From the NCBI GenBank assembly GCA_947497245.1, contig CANMFO010000006.1, positions 62,001-126,000 on the forward strand: a stretch of 64,000 nt of DNA, given 5' to 3'. How positions within the stretch are numbered: position 1 is the stretch's first letter; each line of letters starts with the position of its first letter. Shown here piece after piece: positions 1-6,801 of this stretch. A model generated the notes under the pieces. It was not told the origin of the DNA, made no database searches, and was given only the letters and a program-made list of their open reading frames with translations. The position numbers and the translations under genes are program-made. Source of the stretch: an uncultured Flavobacteriaceae bacterium (GTDB lineage Bacteria > Bacteroidota > Bacteroidia > Flavobacteriales > Flavobacteriaceae).

Positions 1-1022
1 AGTGCTCCTTCAAGATCGTTCTGAAGCCGGTTCGCCTCCCCGATGTTCATCAAAGACTGTACGATATCCCATTCCTTTCCCAGGGTCCTGCGGATATCCA
101 GGGCCTTTTTGTGGTACACCACCGCGCTATCATATTTTCCCCAATCTTCATACAGTATCCCCATATTATTGAAGATTACCGAACTGATACGAAGGTCCCC
201 AAAGGTGCTATTGGCTTCCAGGCTCTGTCTTAAATAGCCCAAAGCCGTTTTATAGTTCCCTTTTTCCTCGTGCAGATTGGCCAGGGATATGTTCACTCTG
301 GCCAAACCGGTCATGTCCCCGATCGCTTCCTTGATGGCCCTGCTCTTGGTGAAATTTTCCAGGGCATTGCCCTCTTCCTTGTTCAAATGGTAGGTAATGC
401 CGATTCTGAAATAGTCCTTGGAAAGCCCTTTTCGGTCGCCCAGTGCCTTATGGATCTCAATGCTTTTCCTATAATGATCCAGTGATTCTGCATAATTTCT
501 CAAAAAATATTCCAGATGTCCCAATTCATGGAACGCCTTTGCCCGGCCCGCTTCATTTTCCGTTTCGGTATACATTTCAAGGCTGCGTTCCAGCAGCTCC
601 CTGGACTCCCGATAGCGGCCATTGTAGGCATAGGTGGCCCCTTTTCCCAAATAGCAATTGGCCAGGTTGTTTTTATCGGACAGGGAATCGAAAAGCACTA
701 TGGCCCTATCGAAGTATTCATAAGACGTTTCATATTGACCTTGTATGGAAAGTGCCCTTGCTTTGCCATAGAGGGCCCGGGCATGCTCGGACGGAAACAC
801 TTCTAGATTCTCTGAGGTCAGTAGCTCTTCGGAAATTTGGCCCGCCCTTAATGCATTGTTTTCCAGATAGATCTCTGCCAGATCGTTGGCGCGAATGAAA
901 TATTCCTCCCCTTGGGACCTGTTCAGCAGCCTGGTCAGACTATCGATCTGATCGGTCTGGGCCTTGGCTTCCGAAATGGTAAAAAATACCATCCCTACCC
1001 ATATTATAAGGACTCCACGCAT
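1..1022 (-). CDS. TPR-repeat protein, C-terminus outside window
   Basis: The frame starts at ATG 1022 and runs off the left edge with no stop, giving about 340 residues. It begins with a signal peptide (MRGVLIIWVGMVFFTISEAKA, cleaved before QTD). The rest is a chain of degenerate tetratricopeptide repeats of about 40 residues, for example around ALYGKARALSIQGQYETSYE, AKAFHELGHLEYFLRNYAES and VIFNNMGILYEDWGKYDSAV. In flavobacteria such secreted or periplasmic TPR arrays usually precede a transmembrane helix and either a histidine kinase domain or a LuxR-type HTH. Which of these follows cannot be seen here. The gene is read away from the neighbouring secreted protein, with the 22-bp array between them. 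Confidence 0.85.
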   Translation of the reverse strand, partial: MRGVLIIWVGMVFFTISEAKAQTDQIDSLTRLLNRSQGEEYFIRANDLAEIYLENNALRAGQISEELLTSENLEVFPSEHARALYGKARALSIQGQYETSYEYFDRAIVLFDSLSDKNNLANCYLGKGATYAYNGRYRESRELLERSLEMYTETENEAGRAKAFHELGHLEYFLRNYAESLDHYRKSIEIHKALGDRKGLSKDYFRIGITYHLNKEEGNALENFTKSRAIKEAIGDMTGLARVNISLANLHEEKGNYKTALGYLRQSLEANSTFGDLRISSVIFNNMGILYEDWGKYDSAVVYHKKALDIRRTLGKEWDIVQSLMNIGEANRLQNDLEGA

Positions 1023-1140
1023 GCTTTAAGTGTTTCCCATCTACTTGGCACACTAATGTACTCTTTTTTTTGAATTGATGGGGAGCAATGGAACGGGGGG
1101 CCGGCAGGGCCCATACAAATGACCATTGGGAATGGGTTTT

Positions 1141-1316
1141 TTTGAAAACTGCCGGAGTTTTTTAAGGAAACCGCAGCTGTTTTATTTTAAAACTGCGCGT
1201 GTTTTGTTTTGATACTGCACGTATATCGTTTTAAAACTGCAGGTGTTTTGTTTTGATACTACACGTATATCATTTTAAAACTGCAGGTGTTCCATCTTGA
1301 AGGTACGGGATGTTTC
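1141..1316. repeat. Array of eight degenerate 22-bp tandem units
   Basis: Eight consecutive 22-bp units start at 1141, 1163, 1185, 1207, 1229, 1251, 1273 and 1295 with no spacer. The best-conserved core is AAAACTGCAGGTGTTTT. Two units (1207, 1251) instead read GATACTGCACGTATATC or close to it. The arms are inverted repeats around the TGCA centre, and some changes between unit types are compensatory. The array fills the space between the TPR gene and the stop codon of the secreted protein. A related five-unit array lies at 46951-47060. The function is unknown. Confidence 0.8.
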
Positions 1317-1319
1317 TGA

Positions 1320-3086
1320 TCAGTTCCTTTTGACCCTAAAGGTCACGCGCCGATTGGTAATGACGCTGGTCGGGCAGCCGAGGCGCAACGTATTGTCTTT
1401 CGATGACCCAATTGCTTGCCCGGTACCGGCCACCAAGGGAACGCCGTAGGTCGGGCTCGAGGGCGTGGTATCCACGGCCCCGGCCAAACGGTTGTTGGCG
1501 TCCAGGTGATTTCTGGTCAAGGTGCCACCACCCTCCAGGGCATCCGGGCAGTTATCCCCGTCGCTGTCCAGGTCCAAATGGTCCGGGGTACCATCTGCAT
1601 CGGTGTCGACTACCGTGCAATCATTGTTACAACCATCGGCCTCATATACACTGGCCAGCCCATAGATCAAACTTATTTCGGGTATTGAGGTGGTTATGGT
1701 GGTTCCCGAAGTACCTGTTGTGGGGTCATCCAATACTATAATGGAATCAATTGCACCGTATACCACTTGACAACTTCCAGAAATGGCCGCTCCCCAGGCA
1801 AGCCCGGGAAGGGGAATCGGTGCGGAATTGCTTATATAGTTATAGGTATTGGGGTCTATGTCCAGTTCAAACATATAATGTGCAGAGGCATCCGTTGTTG
1901 GATAAGCCAAATAATATATTTTCCCGTTGACCAGGGAAAAGTCCCCCGCAGGAATATAGCCCGCTATGGTGGCCCAAGGGGTAATGGAAAATGAAGGAGA
2001 CAGCGTTACCCTGTAAATGGTCGTGGATTCAAAACCAACCAGGGCGGAGCCATCGGGAAGGAAAGACAGGGCTTTGCCCCTCGGATATGGTGTTGTTCCC
2101 AAAATAGTTTCCGTACAGGTGCTTAAATCGACTCTTTTTATGTCCGAAGTCGAACTTCCCCATTCTATGGTATAAATTTGACCGTCCGGTGCTATTCCGA
2201 TATCCCCGGATACCTGAAGCCCCGAACATAGTAGATTGACCGCGTTGGTATCCAAGTCATAGGTAGCAATTTCTCCAGAACCCGTATTTATGTACACCTC
2301 CCCAAGAGTAATACTTGGGCATATATGCCCTTCATTTATATCTGAGATCCCATCGTTATCATCGTCCAGGTCCTGGCAATCGGGTATACCGTCCCCATCG
2401 GTATCCTCGTTATGGAACAACCGGACCCCATCGAGGGCCATATACTCAAAACTGAACCCGGTAGCATCATTGTCTACCCTAAAGGTCAGGTCCTGAAATG
2501 TCGCCGTGGCCGTAAAGGTCATTTCCTCCTCCATCCACAGTTGGTTGCCCTCGCCCTTATAGTCCATCGCCGTACTATAAAAAGTCTGGGCACCGAAGGT
2601 TACCCTCCATCGCGCCTGTTGGGCCGGGTCTATGGGCGTCCAGCCGTCGAGGCCCGCATTGCCCTGGTAAAACCTCAGTACATAGGTCTTCCCGATGTCC
2701 AGGCCGGTTATTCGCGTCACAAGGGCCTCGCTATGGCCATCATCCCTTACCCAGCCACCAACAAAAACACCCCCATCGGGGGAGGGGGGCATCCCGTCCG
2801 CAAGGCCGCCCCAATCATACAGGGCCGCAGAGGTCCCCGTGATGGGCATGGGAGAGACCCAGGAATCCGGGGAGCCATTGGGCAACCATCCCGATCCCGC
2901 GTACACGTTGCCATTGTATGCCTCACCACTGGCCACGCCGGACAGGGACTCGAAGGTACCATCGGCATCTGAACTGAAATCGAAGGGTACCGGTTGGCAT
3001 TGTCCGAACCCAATTTCGCAGTTAAAAATAAAAACAAGCAGGGGCAACGCCCAGGTGCTTCTTAAAAGCGGGTCTTTGGAGATCAT
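1320..3086 (-). CDS. Secreted Asp-rich (TSP3-like) multidomain protein
   Basis: A 588-residue exported protein with an N-terminal signal peptide (MISKDPLLRSTWALPLLVF, ending near FGQC). Residues about 25-225 resemble a beta-sandwich carbohydrate-binding-like domain. Residues about 250-480 have the repeated LSFLPDGSALVGF, FSLVNGKIYYLA pattern of a beta-propeller-like domain. Two thrombospondin type-3-like calcium-binding stretches flank the propeller (DTDGDGIPDCQDLDDDNDGI and DTDADGTPDHLDLDSDGDNC). The C-terminus ends in a short basic tail (SVITNRRVTFRVKRN) instead of a recognisable type IX secretion sorting domain. Ligand and role are unknown; a surface adhesin or glycan binder is a guess. 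A TAACTTTG box at 3190-3197 on this strand may be its -7 element. Confidence 0.75.
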   Translation of the reverse strand: MISKDPLLRSTWALPLLVFIFNCEIGFGQCQPVPFDFSSDADGTFESLSGVASGEAYNGNVYAGSGWLPNGSPDSWVSPMPITGTSAALYDWGGLADGMPPSPDGGVFVGGWVRDDGHSEALVTRITGLDIGKTYVLRFYQGNAGLDGWTPIDPAQQARWRVTFGAQTFYSTAMDYKGEGNQLWMEEEMTFTATATFQDLTFRVDNDATGFSFEYMALDGVRLFHNEDTDGDGIPDCQDLDDDNDGISDINEGHICPSITLGEVYINTGSGEIATYDLDTNAVNLLCSGLQVSGDIGIAPDGQIYTIEWGSSTSDIKRVDLSTCTETILGTTPYPRGKALSFLPDGSALVGFESTTIYRVTLSPSFSITPWATIAGYIPAGDFSLVNGKIYYLAYPTTDASAHYMFELDIDPNTYNYISNSAPIPLPGLAWGAAISGSCQVVYGAIDSIIVLDDPTTGTSGTTITTSIPEISLIYGLASVYEADGCNNDCTVVDTDADGTPDHLDLDSDGDNCPDALEGGGTLTRNHLDANNRLAGAVDTTPSSPTYGVPLVAGTGQAIGSSKDNTLRLGCPTSVITNRRVTFRVKRN

Positions 3087-3189
3087 TGGTAGGTTTTGGT
3101 CGGTTTTGGGCTTACTTACTATCCCCTCCCAGATCTATCAAGCATCCGCCTGTAGGTCTTGGATAGGTAAAACTTTGTCATAATCATTA

Positions 3190-3197
3190 CAAAGTTA
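3190..3197 (-). promoter_or_regulatory. Possible -7 box TAACTTTG
   Basis: A perfect match to the Bacteroidota -7 consensus TAnnTTTG lies about 105 bp before the start of the secreted protein. No TTG or TTTG sits at the expected distance upstream, so this is a weak call. Confidence 0.3.
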
Positions 3198-3357
3198 GCC
3201 GGAGAAGTCCGTGGTTGTTGGTCCCATTTAGGGAACGGTAGGTTTTGTCCGTTTATAGGTAATGGGAGGAAAACACCGGTAATCGCCGATCTGTCAAGGT
3301 GTTACCGAGTATCCTATTTGGCAAGGAATATCATGTTCAGTGTTCTTTACTGCGATA

Positions 3358-3510
3358 TCAAGAAGGTCCCCGAGAAACTCCCGGCCGGAACCCTTTGGTC
3401 GATCGGTTCTGGCCCAGGTTGTGCTGCTCCACCCTTTTGTCAAGGGTTTCGGTCATACCTTTGTATAGCCTGCCGTCCTTCCCGCTCCTCAGGATATAAA
3501 CGTAGTACAT
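3358..3510 (-). pseudogene. Truncated GIY-YIG nuclease-like gene
   Basis: From ATG 3510 this encodes 50 residues beginning MYYVYILRSGKDGRLYKGMT, which matches the first half of a single-domain GIY-YIG protein (VYI and YKG motifs, then the Arg-containing DKRVEQHN segment). The frame then stops after NRSTKGFRPGVSRGPS. The second half, which carries the catalytic Glu and is present in the two neighbouring copies as EREKYLKS, is absent. It lies directly after the terminator of the tRNA-Arg gene. It is probably a decayed remnant, though expression of a short peptide cannot be excluded. Confidence 0.6.
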
Positions 3511-3520
3511 GTGATCCGGA

Positions 3521-3553
3521 TAAAAAAAGGGCCTTGCATGTTCGCAAGACCCT
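3521..3553 (-). terminator. Intrinsic terminator of tRNA-Arg
   Basis: On the minus strand AGGGTCTTGC, a six-base loop and GCAAGGCCCT form a 10-bp stem with one G-U pair, followed by seven T. It starts 11 bases after the mature tRNA 3' end. Confidence 0.85.
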
Positions 3554-3563
3554 TTGGAATTAG

Positions 3564-3637
3564 TGACCCCGGCAGGATTCAAACCTGCAACCCTCAGAGC
3601 CGAAATCTGATGCGCTATTCAGTTGCGCCACGGGGCC
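3564..3637 (-). tRNA. tRNA-Arg, anticodon TCG
   Basis: This is a complete 74-nt cloverleaf on the minus strand. The acceptor stem is GGCCCCG/CGGGGTC with one G-U pair. The D-stem is GCGC/GCGC with the loop AACTGAATA. The anticodon stem is TCAGA/TCTGA with the loop TTTCGGC, giving anticodon TCG (reads CGA and probably other CGN codons). The T-stem is GCAGG/CCTGC with the loop TTTGAAT, and the discriminator base is A. CCA is not encoded. Two partial copies of its 5' half lie upstream at 3926-3947 and 4236-4257, each as the end of a GIY-YIG repeat unit. A strong terminator follows. Confidence 0.95.
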
Positions 3638-3872
3638 TTATATTTGACCTTCTCCACCTTCTCCCTGCTGCTGACTTTAAATATTTTTCCCTTTCCCTTG
3701 CCTCTGTTCTTGTAAGATACTTCTCAACATGAACCACTTCCCAGGGAACAAAAGCTTTGGTTGATCTCGTTTTTTTCGAATTATGCTGTTTTAATCTGAC
3801 GTCCATATTATCCGTCATGCCTACATAATATCTATCAAAATCCCTACTATAAATTATATAAACCTTGAACAT
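3615..3872 (-). CDS. GIY-YIG nuclease-like protein, copy 1
   Basis: From ATG 3872 this encodes 85 residues starting MFKVYIIYSRDFDRYYVGMT. It has the VYI and YVG forms of the GIY-YIG core, the catalytic-type Arg in MDVRLKQHN and the Glu in AREREKYLKS, so the nuclease fold looks complete. Members of this single-domain family (UvrC N-domain/YhbQ-like) are presumed DNA nucleases, but the substrate is unknown. The frame has no stop before the tRNA. It reads through the tRNA-Arg 5' end and terminates in the D-loop (TAG at 3615-3617), so the last seven residues are encoded by tRNA sequence. The 310-bp unit is duplicated upstream with two base differences, one of which changes Arg to Lys. Confidence 0.8.
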   Translation of the reverse strand: MFKVYIIYSRDFDRYYVGMTDNMDVRLKQHNSKKTRSTKAFVPWEVVHVEKYLTRTEAREREKYLKSAAGRRWRRSNIRPRGATE

Positions 3873-4182
3873 TCCAACTCGAATGTGATGCGCCCCGCCC
3901 GAACGTGCCGTTAGGTACGGGCGGGTATTCAGTTGCGCCACGGGGCCTTATATTTGACTTTCTCCACCTTCTCCCTGCTGCTGACTTTAAATATTTTTCC
4001 CTTTCCCTTGCCTCTGTTCTTGTAAGATACTTCTCAACATGAACCACTTCCCAGGGAACAAAAGCTTTGGTTGATCTCGTTTTTTTCGAATTATGTTGTT
4101 TTAATCTGACGTCCATATTATCCGTCATGCCTACATAATATCTATCAAAATCCCTACTATAAATTATATAAACCTTGAACAT
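3847..4182 (-). CDS. GIY-YIG nuclease-like protein, copy 2
   Basis: From ATG 4182 this encodes 111 residues. The first 78 are the same as copy 1 except for one Lys/Arg change near the C-terminus of the domain. The frame then continues through the partial tRNA-Arg copy and a GC-rich hairpin, and ends inside the start region of copy 1, giving an unrelated tail of about 33 residues. A GTG at 4251 would extend the protein through tRNA-derived codons but is unlikely as a start, since the GIY-YIG family begins at the MFKVYI methionine. yqeY lies upstream with no obvious terminator between, so the genes may share a transcript. Confidence 0.75.
   Translation of the reverse strand: MFKVYIIYSRDFDRYYVGMTDNMDVRLKQHNSKKTRSTKAFVPWEVVHVEKYLTRTEAREREKYLKSAAGRRWRKSNIRPRGATEYPPVPNGTFGRGASHSSWNVQGLYNL
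3894..3925. repeat. GC-rich hairpin inserted in tRNA D-loop copy (unit 1)
   Basis: The arms CCCGCCCG and CGGGCGGG (8 bp) enclose a 16-base loop. The element separates CTGAATA from GCGCATCA, which are contiguous in the intact tRNA-Arg, so it sits at the D-loop/D-stem junction of the tRNA copy. No T-run follows on either strand, so it is not a typical terminator. Confidence 0.7.
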
Positions 4183-4203
4183 TCCAACTCGAATGTGATG
4201 CGC

Positions 4204-4235
4204 CCCGCCCGAACGTGCCGTTAGGTACGGGCGGG
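4204..4235. repeat. GC-rich hairpin inserted in tRNA D-loop copy (unit 2)
   Basis: An identical copy of the 32-bp hairpin at 3894-3925, in the same position of the second 310-bp unit. Confidence 0.7.
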
Positions 4236-4283
4236 TATTCAGTTGCGCCACGGGGCCTATTCACTATTTTTACGTTCGCCTAT

Positions 4284-4736
4284 TTATGCCAACTTACTTT
4301 TTACAATGGTCGAGATGGTCTTTCCATCGGCCTGTCCTGCCAATTGTTTGGAGACCACGCCCATGACCTTGCCCATATCCTTCATGCCTTCCGCTCCAGT
4401 GGTCGCTATGGCCGCTACCACGGCTTTTTCAATTTCCGCATCGTCTAATTGAGCAGGCAAAAACTGTTCAATGACCGCCACCTGTGCCAATTCGGGCTCG
4501 GCCAGGTCGCTTCTTCCCTGATCCAAAAAGATGGCCGCGCTGTCCTTTCGCTGCTTTACCAACTTTTGGACCAACTTCACCTCTTCGGTCTCGGAAAGTC
4601 CGTCTCCGGAACCTGCCTCAGTCTGAGCCAACAACAGGGCAGATTTAATGGCCCGGAGCGATTCCAGGGCAACCTTGTCCTTGCCTTTCATCGCTACTTT
4701 CATCTGTTCCATTACCTTGTCCTGTAAACCCATCAC
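4284..4736 (-). CDS. GatB/YqeY domain protein
   Basis: A 150-residue protein of usual YqeY length, opening MMGLQDKVMEQMKVAMKGKD. It shows the helical YqeY signature AIKSALLLAQTEA and the C-terminal GatB/YqeY-type segment MKDMGKVMGVVSKQLAGQADGKTISTIV (residues about 115-143). The family is related to the tRNA-binding tail domain of the amidotransferase subunit GatB, and a role with tRNA is presumed but not proven. It follows ftsZ on the same strand, separated by the dcw terminator. It precedes the tRNA-Arg/GIY-YIG region by 26 bp without a visible terminator. Confidence 0.9.
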   Translation of the reverse strand: MMGLQDKVMEQMKVAMKGKDKVALESLRAIKSALLLAQTEAGSGDGLSETEEVKLVQKLVKQRKDSAAIFLDQGRSDLAEPELAQVAVIEQFLPAQLDDAEIEKAVVAAIATTGAEGMKDMGKVMGVVSKQLAGQADGKTISTIVKSKLA

Positions 4737-4760
4737 TTTAAATAATTGGACTGCGAAGAT

Positions 4761-4797
4761 AAAAAATAAACCCGAAAATCCATTGAATTTTCGGGTT
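4761..4797 (-). terminator. Intrinsic terminator after ftsZ (end of dcw cluster)
   Basis: On the minus strand AACCCGAAAAT and ATTTTCGGGTT form a perfect 11-bp stem with a 7-base loop, followed by a T-rich tract (TTATTTTTTA). It lies 25 bases after the ftsZ stop and should separate the dcw transcript from yqeY. Confidence 0.9.
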
Positions 4798-4821
4798 CAA
4801 AATTTATGGGGAAACTTGCAG

Positions 4822-6765
4822 CTAATCCACGTTGTCGTGCAAGAAGGAATTGTTGGAACGCAATTGTATCTCATCGTTGCTATCTTCGCTCAAAGTAGTC
4901 CTGGAAGCCCTATTTTCCTTTGGATTCTCGCTAAGGTCCACACCTTGTCGCTTATAGGCGGGCTCTTTTTCAATCTCTTCGATACTGTTGATATTGTTCT
5001 GGAACTTATAGTTAAAATCCTTCAACTTCTTTCTACGCTCGTCGGCCCTGTCGCGCAATAGTGCCTCGATAGGGCTGTCCATCGGGTCGCCTTCCCCACT
5101 CGGATTTTCATCGGTCCCTTCCGGGGCAATGGTCTTCTTCTCGAACACCAACTCGTCCTCCACTATTTTGGGATCGAATTCCTCGGCCTTTGATTTGGCA
5201 CCGGTCAATTGGTTTTCCAGTTCCATGTAGTCGTCCAGGCTGTAGCGGGTTTCCCCGTCCTTGTTGTACTCCAATACGGGAATGACCTCTACATGGTCGC
5301 TTACGTCCATATCCCTTACCTCCTCATCCAAATTGAAGGTAATGACATTCTCCTTTTCGTCTTCCGAATCCTCTGTACTGGACAATGGCATGTCAAAACT
5401 CATTGCAAATTGGTCTTCCTGTGCCTTGTCGGATGAAACCACTTCGGGCTCCACTACTTCAATGTCGTTCAGTACATCGTTCGAATCCACGATAATGAAA
5501 TCGTCTTCTGCCAGGTCGGCCCCACCGACCTCCTCGATCACCTCTTCGTAAAAGACATTGAAATTCTTGATGTAGTTGGTAGTGGGGATCAAGTCCATTC
5601 CAAGTTCTTCCGAACCATCTTCCAAGGTGTATTTCATGGTGGGCATTTCTTCTTCCCCGGGTTCCTCCACTAGGTGGTGGACAATATTCTTAGTGGCCAT
5701 CAACTCCTGCTCCGCCCGTTGTTCGTCCTCCAAGGTGTGGATGATCTTCTTCGATTCGGTATTCACGATATCATCCTGTTGGTCGACATTGAATCCCGTT
5801 GCTATTACGGTTACGGCTATGGCCTCTCCGAGCTCTTCGTCCTCGCCGACACCCATTATGATGTTGGCACCATGCCCGGCCTCTATCTGGATATGATCGT
5901 TGATCTCGCCGATCTCATCGATCGTAATTTCCTTGGAGCCCGATACGATCAGCAACAATACGTTTTTGGCCCCGGAGATCTTATTATCGTTCAACAATGG
6001 TGAATCCAATGCTTTCATGATCGCTTCACTGGCCCTCGCACTTCCCGTCGCTATCGCGGAGCCCATAATGGCCGTACCGCTGTTGGAAAGTACTGTTTTG
6101 GCGTCCCTAAGGTCAATGTTCTGTGTGTAGTGGTGCGTGATCACCTCCGCAATGCCCCTTGCGGCGGTGGACAGCACTTCATCTGCCTTCGAAAAACCTG
6201 CTTTGAAGCCCAGGTTGCCATATACCTCGCGCAGCTTGTTGTTGTTGATCACGATCAGGGAATCGACATTGCCACGTAGTTTTTCGATGCCCAGTTGGGC
6301 CTGTTGGCAGCGCATCTTTCCCTCGAACTGAAAGGGCATGGTAACGATCCCCACGGTAAGGATGTCCATGTCTTTCGCCAGTTGTGCAATAACGGGGGCA
6401 GCACCAGTACCTGTTCCCCCGCCCATACCAGCGGTAATGAACACCATTTTGGTGGTGGTGTCCAACATATTCTTAATTTCCTCCATGCTCTCAATGGCGG
6501 CCTGCTCGCCAACTTCAGGATTGGCCCCTGCTCCCAGCCCTTCGGTCAGGGAAACGCCCAATTGGATCTTGTTGGGCACCGCGCTGTTCGTCAAAGCCTG
6601 CGAATCGGTGTTCAGGATCACAAAATCGACCCCATTGATCCCCGACTGGAACATATGGTTGATGGCGTTGCTTCCGCCTCCGCCTACTCCGATCACTTTT
6701 ATTACATTGCTTTGATTTTTGGGCAAATCAAAAGCTATTCCCTCAAATTCCGTGTTGTTGCTCAT
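4822..6765 (-). CDS. ftsZ: Cell division protein FtsZ
   Basis: A tubulin-like GTPase that polymerises into the division ring. It is 647 residues, far longer than the roughly 380-400 of E. coli-type FtsZ, as is common in Bacteroidota. Residues about 20-330 form the conserved core, with the glycine-rich VIGVGGGGSNA at about 24-34 and the tubulin signature GGGTGTG at 115-121. Residues about 340-600 are an acidic, low-complexity linker rich in Glu and Asp, followed by a short C-terminal segment ending NSFLHDNVD that may bind FtsA. It is the last gene of the dcw run, 36 bp after ftsA and before a strong terminator. Confidence 0.98.
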   Translation of the reverse strand: MSNNTEFEGIAFDLPKNQSNVIKVIGVGGGGSNAINHMFQSGINGVDFVILNTDSQALTNSAVPNKIQLGVSLTEGLGAGANPEVGEQAAIESMEEIKNMLDTTTKMVFITAGMGGGTGTGAAPVIAQLAKDMDILTVGIVTMPFQFEGKMRCQQAQLGIEKLRGNVDSLIVINNNKLREVYGNLGFKAGFSKADEVLSTAARGIAEVITHHYTQNIDLRDAKTVLSNSGTAIMGSAIATGSARASEAIMKALDSPLLNDNKISGAKNVLLLIVSGSKEITIDEIGEINDHIQIEAGHGANIIMGVGEDEELGEAIAVTVIATGFNVDQQDDIVNTESKKIIHTLEDEQRAEQELMATKNIVHHLVEEPGEEEMPTMKYTLEDGSEELGMDLIPTTNYIKNFNVFYEEVIEEVGGADLAEDDFIIVDSNDVLNDIEVVEPEVVSSDKAQEDQFAMSFDMPLSSTEDSEDEKENVITFNLDEEVRDMDVSDHVEVIPVLEYNKDGETRYSLDDYMELENQLTGAKSKAEEFDPKIVEDELVFEKKTIAPEGTDENPSGEGDPMDSPIEALLRDRADERRKKLKDFNYKFQNNINSIEEIEKEPAYKRQGVDLSENPKENRASRTTLSEDSNDEIQLRSNNSFLHDNVD

Positions 6766-6801
6766 ATTCTAATTTTACTGGTTTATCTTTTTATGGATGT
6801 G

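Larger units (their letters stand above)
3638..4257. repeat. 310-bp tandem duplication (GIY-YIG gene plus tRNA 5' half)
   Basis: Two units, 3638-3947 and 3948-4257, have exactly the same 310-bp length and differ at only two positions (near 3659/3969 and 3785/4095). Each unit carries, in minus-strand order, the tRNA-Arg 5' part GGCCCCGTGGCGCAACTGAA ending in TA, a 32-bp GC-rich hairpin, GCGCATCA (again identical to tRNA sequence), and a GIY-YIG gene. The next unit or the intact tRNA follows directly. The near identity suggests a recent duplication by recombination between the tRNA-derived repeats. Confidence 0.9.

Noticed and set aside
443-898. 151-residue plus-strand gene
   Set aside because: Antisense to the TPR protein, which has a signal peptide and repeat pattern; the plus frame has neither.
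1141-1316. CRISPR array
   Set aside because: The 22-bp units are contiguous with no spacers, and no cas genes are in the window.
3894-3925. Intrinsic terminator
   Set aside because: GC-rich hairpin, but no T-run on either strand.
3926-3947. Second functional tRNA-Arg
   Set aside because: Only the acceptor 5' strand and D-arm part are present, interrupted by a hairpin; no anticodon or T-arm follows.
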